A DNA stretch of 10,130 nt from an uncultured Synergistaceae bacterium. Lineage in GTDB: Bacteria > Synergistota > Synergistia > Synergistales > Aminobacteriaceae. The DNA lies in contig CALMZW010000121.1 in assembly GCA_937870605.1 (NCBI GenBank), positions 1 through 10,130 of the forward strand. Reading direction: 5' to 3'. Of the stretch, positions 1 to 6,032 are shown in pieces. Position 1 is the stretch's first letter. Each line of letters opens with the position of its first letter. A program made the translations under genes and the position numbers. The notes beneath the pieces are model-generated. The model did not search any database and was not told the DNA's origin. It saw nothing but the letters and a program-made list of their open reading frames with translations.

Positions 1-23
1 TTCCGGGCGTTTGGTTTCGTCAC
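1..23 (-). CDS. Possible start of AbiEii-like nucleotidyltransferase toxin (cut by window edge)
   Basis: Only seven codons are visible, reading V-T-K-P-N-A-R from a GTG whose last two bases are the first two of the TGA stop of the upstream AbiEi-like gene (a GTGA overlap). In type IV AbiE systems the antitoxin gene abiEi is normally followed directly by, or overlaps, abiEii, which encodes a nucleotidyltransferase-type toxin. AbiEii proteins often begin with a short polar stretch like this one. The call rests on the overlap geometry and the identity of the upstream gene, not on any visible toxin motif. It could be chance, and the real partner might start beyond the edge. Confidence 0.35.
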
Positions 24-700
24 GCCCCATTGAGAATGCGTGCGACGGTTGGAGATCCATTTTTCCAGCCGTCGCCGTGGATTTTTTCGTACAGGGTTTT
101 GAGCGCCTCGGTATCGAGCCCAAACCTTTTGATGATGTTCCGGACGATTTTCTGCGGGTTTTCGGCGTCGACGTGACATGTTTCGAGCCCTTTGATTATG
201 CTGATGACCTGAAGGTATCGAACATTTCCGGGAGTGACGGTAAGTGGGGGCTTGTGAACAATGACGTTCACCCGTTCAGGGATGATTCTTCGGTATTTGT
301 TCGTTGCGATGTCGATACGTCGTGTCATCATCGTAGAAAGCCCTATCCGGTTCATGAGGGAAGGGACCGTCTCATATCCTATGATTCGGGATTTGCTCCT
401 CGTCAATAACCGGGACATGGCTTCCGTGCGGGTCATTCCGACGGTTTTATCGATCATGTCTCCCAGTCTGTACCGTTTCGTCCGGATGTACACGCCTCTG
501 GCGCATCGTCGTACAACATCGTCCCTGACGAGCCGCCCAAGCGCCCAGTAGACGATTTTTCTCGCCCGTTCCACCGGAATTTCCGGGCGCCGTTTGACAA
601 AAAGCCTGACGACATCCCCGGTGAGCAACGGCTCGCCGTATGGACGCCCGCGAACGATGCTTCTGACGAAGTGTTCGTATTCGCGATGTTCGACGGTCAT
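20..700 (-). CDS. AbiEi-type antitoxin / DUF6088-like winged-helix regulator
   Basis: This 226-residue protein fits the antitoxin and autorepressor of a type IV AbiE toxin-antitoxin pair. Residues about 20-75 look like a winged-helix DNA-binding domain ending in the typical R-R-C-A-R-G-V-Y turn. A second domain follows with the family-like stretch I-G-Y-E-T-V..L-M-N-R-I-G-L-S-T and T-R-R-I-D-I-A-T-N, then P-P-L-T..N-V-R-Y-L-Q-V-I-S-I-I-K-G-L-E. In known systems AbiEi represses its operon and neutralises AbiEii without forming a stable complex. The reading frame is open far upstream, but the start at 700 is preferred because AGGAG lies 7 nt before it and the family similarity begins there. Its stop overlaps a GTG that may start the toxin. 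The family assignment comes from remembered sequence patterns; another winged-helix regulator of the DUF6088 group is the main alternative. Confidence 0.72.
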   Translation of the reverse strand: MTVEHREYEHFVRSIVRGRPYGEPLLTGDVVRLFVKRRPEIPVERARKIVYWALGRLVRDDVVRRCARGVYIRTKRYRLGDMIDKTVGMTRTEAMSRLLTRSKSRIIGYETVPSLMNRIGLSTMMTRRIDIATNKYRRIIPERVNVIVHKPPLTVTPGNVRYLQVISIIKGLETCHVDAENPQKIVRNIIKRFGLDTEALKTLYEKIHGDGWKNGSPTVARILNGA

Positions 701-837
701 TGTGCAACTCCTGTCAGCGCCTTGTCGAGCAGCGCGTTTCTGTTCCGAATTTCCCTGACGCTCTTCTCGACCGAGTGATCCGTTGATCCGACGGCGAAGC
801 TGCGAAAGGACGTTGACGTAAGAAAACAGCCCCTCAA
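697..837 (-). other. Coding-like leader or gene remnant coupled to the AbiEi-like start
   Basis: Between the terminator hairpin and the AbiEi-like gene, one minus-strand frame reads ..G-S-T-D-H-S-V-E-K-S-V-R-E-I-R-N-R-N-A-L-L-D and stops with TGA inside the ATGA that holds the next start codon. Third codon positions are largely G/C, as in the real genes here. The frame is open back to the stop codon of the XRE antitoxin, in the same frame, but contains no ATG or GTG; a TTG at 837 is the only likely start and has no clear Shine-Dalgarno site. It is either a short translated leader that couples translation to the AbiEi-like gene or the tail of a deleted gene. No family is recognised. Confidence 0.3.
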
Positions 838-859
838 AACACGGGGGCTGTTTTCTTAC
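818..859 (-). terminator. Rho-independent terminator after the HigBA-like pair (possibly bidirectional)
   Basis: Perfect 16-bp arms (818-833 and 844-859) flank a 10-nt loop. Each arm has a C4/G4 core next to the loop and an A-rich or T-rich outer part, so a minus-strand transcript runs through G-G-G-G-C-T-G into TTTTCTT. The symmetry would allow it to act in both directions. The TAA stop of the XRE antitoxin (858-856) lies inside the arm. It probably separates this transcript from the AbiEi-like gene downstream. Confidence 0.75.
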
Positions 860-1158
860 AGAAGCGCGACGAGTCCCTTTGTTTCTAGGATATGGAGCAG
901 CTTTCGAGCTGCCCCGACAGGCTTTTTCGCTCCTGTCTCCCATTTCTGCAAAGTGGAGACACTGACGTTCAGGAGGGATGCGAGATCCGTCTGCTTCAGC
1001 TTCGTTCGACACCTGAGCGCCTTGATGTTTTCCGCAGAATAGGTCGGGATCCTGGGGAGACACAAGGCATCGAATTCGTGCATGTCATCATCCGACAGGA
1101 GTCCGATGTCGTGCAAATCCCGAGCGGTTTCATGCACTTCCGAAAGAATCCGGCTCAT
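856..1158 (-). CDS. HigA/XRE-family antitoxin (helix-turn-helix)
   Basis: This 100-residue DNA-binding antitoxin pairs with the RelE/HigB-like toxin just upstream. The N-terminal half (M-S-R-I-L-S-E-V-H-E-T-A-R-D-L-H then D-D-D-M-H-E-F-D-A-L-C-L-P) is the dimer and toxin-contact region typical of this group. Residues about 53-78 form an XRE/Cro helix-turn-helix with Q-T-D-L-A..L-L-N-V-S..T-L-Q-K-W-E-T-G. Its ATG overlaps the toxin stop as ATGA, and a strong GGAGGTGAT Shine-Dalgarno lies 5 nt upstream inside the toxin gene, so the antitoxin should be translated efficiently. By analogy it represses its own operon, probably at the 1532-1556 palindrome. The stop codon lies within the terminator stem. 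Confidence 0.88.
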   Translation of the reverse strand: MSRILSEVHETARDLHDIGLLSDDDMHEFDALCLPRIPTYSAENIKALRCRTKLKQTDLASLLNVSVSTLQKWETGAKKPVGAARKLLHILETKGLVALL

Positions 1159-1526
1159 GGTATCACCTCCCTGATTATATTTTTCTGAATCACTTTATTT
1201 AGTTCCTCATCTGAGTATCTCAAAAACTGCTCCGCCAATTTTGCCAGCGTCCTTTTTTCTTTGGCGGATATGTCCGCTTTTTCGTTTTTGTTGAATCCGT
1301 AGAGAAAAAACCATTTCTCCTTAAAAAGAGTTGCTATAATGGTCCGTGCGCCTCCCCGTTTCCCCATTCCAGAAAGAGAGATTCGTTTCTTGTAGAGAGA
1401 GCCGCCAAGCTCAGCGTCAATCAGGCCGGCTTCCATTTCTCCAACCGCTTTGACCAACGAGGCATCCACAATGTCATTCTTGCGCATCCAATGCGAAAAG
1501 CTCTTCGTGCTGAAGATTCGGCTCAT
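1155..1526 (-). CDS. RelE/HigB-type toxin of a type II toxin-antitoxin system
   Basis: This 123-residue protein belongs to the RelE-like group with the signature F-F-L-Y-G-F-N-K-N-E-K-A-D-I-S at about residues 73-87, followed by a helix with L-A-K-L-A-E-Q-F-L. Members are usually ribosome-dependent mRNA interferases that stop growth when the antitoxin is lost. The gene order is toxin first, antitoxin second, as in higBA. The reading frame stays open far upstream, but the ATG at 1526 gives the family-length protein and sits just after the palindromic operator. No Shine-Dalgarno is seen before this ATG, so it may be poorly translated or leaderless. Base composition is clearly more AT-rich than in the neighbouring genes, which fits a horizontally moved module. 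Confidence 0.86.
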   Translation of the reverse strand: MSRIFSTKSFSHWMRKNDIVDASLVKAVGEMEAGLIDAELGGSLYKKRISLSGMGKRGGARTIIATLFKEKWFFLYGFNKNEKADISAKEKRTLAKLAEQFLRYSDEELNKVIQKNIIREVIP

Positions 1527-1531
1527 GGAAT

Positions 1532-1556
1532 AATAATAGCACTGAGTGCTATTATT
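1532..1556 (-). promoter_or_regulatory. 25-bp perfect palindrome, likely operator and promoter of the toxin-antitoxin pair
   Basis: Arms AATAATAGCAC (1532-1542) and GTGCTATTATT (1546-1556) are perfect complements around a 3-nt centre, ending 5 nt upstream of the toxin ATG. On the minus strand it contains TATTAT, a good -10 match; no convincing -35 box is seen. XRE/HigA antitoxins bind such dyads to autoregulate, so this is the expected repressor site. The palindrome also covers the first bases of a possible plus-strand GTG ORF. Confidence 0.7.
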
Positions 1557-1662
1557 TCCTAGACCCAACACCCCAGTCGGTCTCACAATGCTCTTTCTCG
1601 AAGAAACGGAGAAAGCGATCCAGCGCCGCTTCATCACCGACTGCGAAAAGGAGGCCCCATGA
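1546..1662 (+). CDS. Small ORF, possibly a 5'-truncated gene, coupled to the metallophosphoesterase
   Basis: The plus-strand frame encodes about 38 residues from a GTG at 1546, or 24 from the ATG at 1588, and includes P-N-T-P-V-G-L-T-M-L-F-L-E-E-T-E-K-A-I-Q then R-R-F-I-T-D-C-E-K-E-A-P. Its TGA overlaps the next start codon as ATGA, and the Shine-Dalgarno AAGGAGG of the phosphoesterase lies within its last codons. An in-frame TGA sits immediately before the GTG, inside the toxin operator palindrome. Neither start has a good ribosome binding site. It may be a genuine small protein, or the C-terminal stub of a gene whose front was replaced when the toxin-antitoxin module arrived. No family is recognised. 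Confidence 0.42.
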   Translation: MLLFPRPNTPVGLTMLFLEETEKAIQRRFITDCEKEAP

Positions 1663-2318
1663 ACAACACCGTTCTCGATATCGGCGATGCGACGTATTTC
1701 GCCGCCGATCACCACTTCGGACACAGGAACATGCTCGCGTACGAGAATCGCCCGTTCGCAGACACTGCGGAGCTGCGGCGCGCCCTGATCGAACGGCACA
1801 ACGAAACCGTTCCCGTGCGCGGCGCGACCGTCATCTTCCTGGGAGACTACCTCTGGGGGGAACGTGACGACGAGGACGAGCTCCGGAAGATCACGAGGCA
1901 ACTTCACGGCGATACGAAGATTCTGCTGCTTGGAAACCACGACCGTCTTCCGACGGAGCGGTACGAACGCGTCTTCGACCGCGTCGTTCCGAAGGATGCG
2001 TCATTCTCCGTCCGCCGGGGCGGCCGCGAGATCGGGTGCGTCCACTCCCCCATGACGATCTACTCCGGCATCGTCCCGGACGCCGACGATCTGCCGAGCG
2101 GCTACGACATGATCCGCGTCGTTCTCGAGATCGACGCGCCACGTATCGGAGGCGAATGGCTCTGCGGACACGTTCACGGAGTCTTCCGAAAGCTCGGGCC
2201 CGTGGTCAACGCCGGAGTCGACGTGTGGGACTACCGCCCGGCGGCGATCGGCGACATCCTCGCCACGCTCGACGATCCGACCGTCGTCATCCCTGGGCCG
2301 AAGGGGTTCGGGGTATAG
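1659..2318 (+). CDS. Calcineurin-like metallophosphoesterase, short phage-type
   Basis: This 219-residue soluble enzyme carries the full two-metal phosphoesterase signature: D17-H-H19-F-G-H (D-x-H), G62-D-Y, G92-N-H-D95, H129 in V-H-S-P-M, and G170-H-V-H-G. The C-terminal N-A-G-V-D-V-W-D-Y is common in the small stand-alone members found in phages and scattered bacterial loci. They hydrolyse phosphomonoesters or diesters; the substrate here cannot be inferred. The start at 1659 has AAGGAGG 5 nt upstream and overlaps the stop of the preceding small ORF, which points to translational coupling. It is the only substantial plus-strand gene in the window, divergent from the toxin-antitoxin pair and convergent with the TPR gene. 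There is no signal peptide or membrane segment. Confidence 0.88.
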   Translation: MNNTVLDIGDATYFAADHHFGHRNMLAYENRPFADTAELRRALIERHNETVPVRGATVIFLGDYLWGERDDEDELRKITRQLHGDTKILLLGNHDRLPTERYERVFDRVVPKDASFSVRRGGREIGCVHSPMTIYSGIVPDADDLPSGYDMIRVVLEIDAPRIGGEWLCGHVHGVFRKLGPVVNAGVDVWDYRPAAIGDILATLDDPTVVIPGPKGFGV

Positions 2319-2449
2319 CGGCGCTGACTTCGCAGACGCCAACTACGTGCACACATGCTCCGAACCCGGCGGAACCCTGTCCGGCGCCGTCAACCATGTA
2401 CGCCGGAATCACCGCGAACACTTCTACAAGGAAAAAACGTCCGCTTGTT
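2319..2449. other. Convergent intergenic gap with an unexplained coding-like stretch
   Basis: This 131-nt gap lies between the 3' ends of the phosphoesterase and the TPR gene. No convincing terminator was found; a TTTTTT run on the minus strand near 2414-2419 lacks a good GC stem before it. One plus-strand frame stays open across the gap and has strong C/G at third positions, including A-N-Y-V-H-T-C-S-E-P-G-G-T-L-S-G. It has no good start (only GTG at 2348) and runs into the TPR gene. It may be a remnant. Confidence 0.3.
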
Positions 2450-5400
2450 CTACACTCCCCGCACTTGCCAGAATGAAGGAACAACGCTCTCCGGGAAGTC
2501 GAACCGGGTGAACTCTCTCCCCGCATCGTCGCTGTAGGAGCGCAGGGGGGCGGAGTGTTTGCGTCGCCACGGACAGAAGAAGCTGTACTCCCGCCCTCTC
2601 TGCTGCGAGCCGTCGGTCAGTATGAGAGCGCCGTCGACGAAGGTCCGGCAGATTTCGCCGAAGATTTTCGAGCCGAGCCACCAGATGCCGCTTCCGCCCT
2701 CTCCTTCGCTGTCGCCCCGGTAGAAGAAGACGCCGAGCGAGCGGTTCTCTCTGCCAAACTCTCTGCGGAAGACGACGAGGCCGTCTCCGCGGCAGCGGCG
2801 GACGCTGATTCTTCTGCGCGTCGGGATGTGCAGGTAGGTTTCCTTCAGGATGCAGATCGAGGACTCCGAGTGGCGGACGCTACTGTCTTCGACTGGAGGG
2901 CCGTCTATCTCGGTTTTCAGGAGTCTGTAGTCGATGTCGTCCGCGAGCAGATGAGGCAGGCTCCATGCGGGGCGGTCGAAGCCGTAAAATCTTGTGTCCT
3001 GGTCGCCCGGCCTGAAGTACCCCCGGTCGACGAAGAGGAAGTCCACGACCCACGGAGAGAAGATGCGAATCGGGTCGTACAGGTCGTTTCCGCAGCAGGG
3101 GTAGAAAAGAGTGGTGTCCAGAACTCCGGGGAGGAGGCCGTTCCAGATGAGCGAGTCCTCGTCCTGGGCGGGATTCGGTTCTTCCGGAAAATGGCGTTCG
3201 AAGAGAAAATGCGAGGGAGAGCGTTCGCCGCCGCAGAAGAAATTGTCCTCGATTATGCCGCGGATTCGCTCTCTTTTGACGGCTGTCGCCCCCTCTTCGC
3301 GTCGGAAGATCGAGCAAGGTTTAAGGGGGACGCTTTCTGGCGTTGCGGCGTGCTGCCCGCTGGCTGTCGCGGGAACCGGAGACGGCGCGACGTGCGCATC
3401 CTTTTCTTCCTTCATTCCTGAGCGGGATGTCATTCTCTTGGATCTTCGCGGCCGTCCGGAGGGGGAGGTTTCCGCGCCTCCCTCAAGGCAGCGGCGGAGG
3501 TATTCCGTCTTCGGGTGATCCGCTCCGAAGAGTCGCTCATTCATCGCAAGAGCGCAGGCAAGCAGTTCGTCTCCTCTTTCGCGGACGCCTGCGCTTCTGT
3601 GAAGCAGTCCGAGCGCGCCCATTGCGTTGACGGTCTTTGGGTGTTCCCGTCCGTGCGTTCGTTCGCGGAGCGAGAGGACGCGTTCCAGCAGAGGGAGTGC
3701 TTTGTCCATTTCGCGCCTGGAGACGAGATAGGCCGCGTGTCTGCCGAGAAAGCGCGTCAGCCTGCTCATCGCATCGATGATTTCGGAATGGCCGGGCGCG
3801 AATAGCGCCTCCGTGATAGCGCACCCTCGTTCGTAGAAGGGGAGAACCTCGGCGAAGTCCTCTATCGGTCTGTGCAGGGAGCACTCTCTCTTTCGTTTGA
3901 CGGCGACGTACTCTTCCTTGGTGGGAACACGATCGAAGATCTTTTCCTCGCAGTAGAAGTCGAGGAGCATTGCTTCGAGCTGCTCTCTCTTCTGCTGAAG
4001 CGTCTCCCCAATCATCGAAGAAAGACGGTGGTTCGCCGAAAGCATCTCTTCACGGAGGCTTACAGCGCGTTTATAGAAAGAAAGAGCTTCTGCGCGGAAT
4101 TCCGGGTACCTATAGAAGCTGTCGGCGAACCTTTCGTACGTCAAAATGAGGCTGTCTTTCAGTATTCGGGGGGTCCGTTCGCGAAGGCTCATTGCCCGCC
4201 TGCGCAGCTCGAAGGCCTCGGCTCGGCGATTCTCGTCCGCCCAGTGATCTTTTGCGAACACGTCGAGGTAGTCGGCGAAGGGCCTTCCGTCGAAGATTCC
4301 GCTCTCTTCGCGAAGTTCCATCGCCCGTTCGAACATGGCGAACGCTCTCTCCCGGTCTTTCGCCTCCCTGTAGTGCTTCGCGGCGAAATTCTCCAGGAGC
4401 GAAGCAACGGCAGTCCTGTCTACGCCGAGTGCTTTCTCTCTCTGCGCACGAGCCTTTTCGAAAAGAATGTTGAGCGTGTCGCTCGACGCGAAGGGGGCGC
4501 AGCGTTCGGCGAAGCGCTCCATGCGTTTCGCGAATGCGACGCGCTCTTCGCTTTCAACGGGGGCGTTTGCGATTTCGTTTTCCCGGACGGCGACCCATCT
4601 GTTGAAAAGGAGAAGCGCCTCCTCGCGGATCTCTCTCGAACATTTGGAGGAACTGCCGGAAGCGTTCGCTCTCTTGTCGTGGAATTCGGCGAGTTCATAA
4701 AGGCTGAAGGCGGCGTCCGCAAGGGAGGCGAACGACTCCTTTCGTATTTCCACGCCCCGGCGATAGAGCGCGTCGGCCGCCGCCGCGTCGCCGCGCTCCT
4801 CGGAGAGCGAGAGCACCTCGCCGAAGGCGTCAAAGGTCGACGGATGATCAGGGCCGAGCGATTTCTCGAGCACCGTGAGAGCCCGCAGAGCGAGCTTCCG
4901 GGCTCCGGAGACGTCGCCGAGGGCGTAGCGGAAGAGTGCGAGTGACCTCTGGGCGGCCACTGTTTCGGGGTGAAATACGCCGAATACTCTCTCCCGGCGC
5001 TTCAGCGCTTCCTCCTGGAGCGCCGCCGCCGCTTCGCCCTCTCCGAGGAGCAGATGGAGGTGCGAGAGCGCGTCGAGCCTTTCCGGAGGGAGATCCGTCA
5101 CGGACTCCGTGCGCACCCCGGAGAGCTTCAGAAGTCTTCGGGCGGCGTCGAGGACCGCTTCTCCTTCGTCGCATATTTCGCGTATCTTCGTCAGCGTCTT
5201 CCGTATGCCTTCGGTCTCCGGGCAGTCATTCCCGAGGTGTTTCTCGGAACTCCGCAAAGCCCGGCGAGCGTATTCCGCGGCCGTGTCGAGGCTTTCAAGA
5301 ATTTCGTCCGTGACGGACAGATGCGACGACGTTTCGGTTCCGCCCGCTCGAAGATGCGGGGGCAGACTCTTGCGGATCGTCAGCACCCGCAGCATGTTCG

Positions 5401-5788
5401 GGTTCGCGAGTCGGGCGCGGATGTCGAGCCCCCTCTTCAGATGAAGCAGGGCGAGGCTCTCCTGGATGCCCGCCGCTTCGCCGGCGTCAATCCGCGGTTC
5501 TTTGCGCAACGAGGAGTTCGCGCGTTCCATCCAGCGCATGGCCAGAGCGTCCAGCTCCTTCGTGGCTGCCTCCGGTCGGACGTATCTTGCTTCGCCACTC
5601 CGTTTCATCTCCATGCGTTGTTCGGAGATGGCGAGAAGTCGGTTCACGCAGGCCGAAAAAAGCTGCTCGAAGGGGAGAGAGCAAACTTCCTCCTTCAGTC
5701 GCTCGCTGAGAGCCGGAGGATGGGAGGGGGAAAGCCCATCTCCTTCCAGTACGCCGCTTCTGTCCGGAAAAGCCGGGTAGTCCGTCAC
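2450..5788 (-). CDS. Large TPR protein with an unrecognised C-terminal domain
   Basis: This 1,112-residue cytoplasmic protein has no signal peptide or membrane segment. From roughly residue 230 to 780 it holds helical tetratricopeptide repeats of the kinesin-light-chain type, with H-P-E-T, D-H-P-S-T, E-H-P-K-T and D-H-P-K-T turns and repeated L-x-x-R-A-L/A-L-x-L-R-E blocks. A basic, low-complexity linker (R-P-R-R-S-K-R, about residues 770-830) leads to a C-terminal domain of about 270 residues with L-F-Y-P-C-C-G-N-D-L-Y-D-P-I near residue 895, then V-D-F-L-F-V-D, G-E-G-G-S-G-I-W-W-L-G and D-G-A-L-I-L-T-D-G-S. The alternating beta-like motifs recall a Rossmann or methyltransferase-like fold, but this is only inference. 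TPRs normally mount partner proteins. The gene has its own promoter upstream and stands apart from the ankyrin cluster. GTG at 5788 is chosen over ATG at 5806 because of its ribosome binding site. Confidence 0.8.
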   Translation of the reverse strand: MTDYPAFPDRSGVLEGDGLSPSHPPALSERLKEEVCSLPFEQLFSACVNRLLAISEQRMEMKRSGEARYVRPEAATKELDALAMRWMERANSSLRKEPRIDAGEAAGIQESLALLHLKRGLDIRARLANPNMLRVLTIRKSLPPHLRAGGTETSSHLSVTDEILESLDTAAEYARRALRSSEKHLGNDCPETEGIRKTLTKIREICDEGEAVLDAARRLLKLSGVRTESVTDLPPERLDALSHLHLLLGEGEAAAALQEEALKRRERVFGVFHPETVAAQRSLALFRYALGDVSGARKLALRALTVLEKSLGPDHPSTFDAFGEVLSLSEERGDAAAADALYRRGVEIRKESFASLADAAFSLYELAEFHDKRANASGSSSKCSREIREEALLLFNRWVAVRENEIANAPVESEERVAFAKRMERFAERCAPFASSDTLNILFEKARAQREKALGVDRTAVASLLENFAAKHYREAKDRERAFAMFERAMELREESGIFDGRPFADYLDVFAKDHWADENRRAEAFELRRRAMSLRERTPRILKDSLILTYERFADSFYRYPEFRAEALSFYKRAVSLREEMLSANHRLSSMIGETLQQKREQLEAMLLDFYCEEKIFDRVPTKEEYVAVKRKRECSLHRPIEDFAEVLPFYERGCAITEALFAPGHSEIIDAMSRLTRFLGRHAAYLVSRREMDKALPLLERVLSLRERTHGREHPKTVNAMGALGLLHRSAGVRERGDELLACALAMNERLFGADHPKTEYLRRCLEGGAETSPSGRPRRSKRMTSRSGMKEEKDAHVAPSPVPATASGQHAATPESVPLKPCSIFRREEGATAVKRERIRGIIEDNFFCGGERSPSHFLFERHFPEEPNPAQDEDSLIWNGLLPGVLDTTLFYPCCGNDLYDPIRIFSPWVVDFLFVDRGYFRPGDQDTRFYGFDRPAWSLPHLLADDIDYRLLKTEIDGPPVEDSSVRHSESSICILKETYLHIPTRRRISVRRCRGDGLVVFRREFGRENRSLGVFFYRGDSEGEGGSGIWWLGSKIFGEICRTFVDGALILTDGSQQRGREYSFFCPWRRKHSAPLRSYSDDAGREFTRFDFPESVVPSFWQVRGV

Positions 5789-5796
5789 GTCGTTTT

Positions 5797-5803
5797 CCCC
5801 CTT
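5797..5803 (-). promoter_or_regulatory. Ribosome binding site that sets the TPR gene start at GTG 5788
   Basis: AAGGGGG lies 8 nt before the GTG at 5788, an ideal spacing. The in-frame ATG at 5806 lies upstream of this site and is preceded by CTGCTG, with no Shine-Dalgarno of its own. The longer form would add only six residues (M-K-G-E-N-D). Confidence 0.55.
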
Positions 5804-5862
5804 CATCAGCAGAGCAGGCGTGCGAAAACATTTGCTGTACTGCGCTTGCGATCGCCATGCGA

Positions 5863-5891
5863 ATTTTACCTTTTGCCCGTTTCACTCACAA
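5863..5891 (-). promoter_or_regulatory. Sigma-70-like promoter of the TPR gene
   Basis: On the minus strand, TTGTGA (5891-5886) and TAAAAT (5868-5863) are separated by exactly 17 nt. They match the consensus at four and five of six positions. The expected start site would leave a leader of about 70 nt before the GTG at 5788. The promoter lies directly downstream of the terminator of the preceding unit, so the TPR gene is probably transcribed independently. Confidence 0.5.
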
Positions 5892-5947
5892 GTTCGTTCA
5901 GGGATGCTGCGCGATATGGCGCTTTCTTTGTAAAACCGTTCAAAGAG

Positions 5948-5975
5948 CGCGGGGCGTCCGTCACGACGCCCCGCG
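5948..5975 (-). terminator. GC-rich terminator closing the ankyrin / zinc-ribbon unit
   Basis: Perfect 11-bp arms (5948-5958 and 5965-5975) with the core GGGGCGTC / GACGCCCC enclose a 6-nt loop. On the minus strand the stem is followed by a moderately T-rich stretch (CTCTTTGAACGGTTTT). It sits about 60 nt after the stop of the zinc-ribbon gene and before the promoter of the TPR gene. Confidence 0.62.
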
Positions 5976-6032
5976 TCGCAGTTTTTCGGCGCAGTTTCTG
6001 AGCGCGAAGACAATCCCCGAGGAGTTCGCCGT

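Noticed and set aside
1155..1940. Long form of the toxin frame (261 codons)
   Set aside because: The first half is antisense to the phosphoesterase and crosses the operator; family length and context support the start at 1526.
2340..2449. Possible SRP-type (4.5S) RNA because of a GCTCCGAACCCGG stretch
   Set aside because: The conserved GGAAGGNAGCAGCC apical loop of bacterial SRP RNA is absent.
2555..4945. Long plus-strand frames opposite the TPR gene
   Set aside because: They are antisense shadows without ribosome sites; the minus strand encodes continuous TPR repeats.
5788..5854. Short frame starting M-A-I-A-S-A-V-Q, resembling the start (M-A-I-S-T-A-V-Q) of the 59-aa protein
   Set aside because: The likeness is limited to about eight residues; the rest does not match and runs into the TPR gene in another frame. 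It is probably chance.
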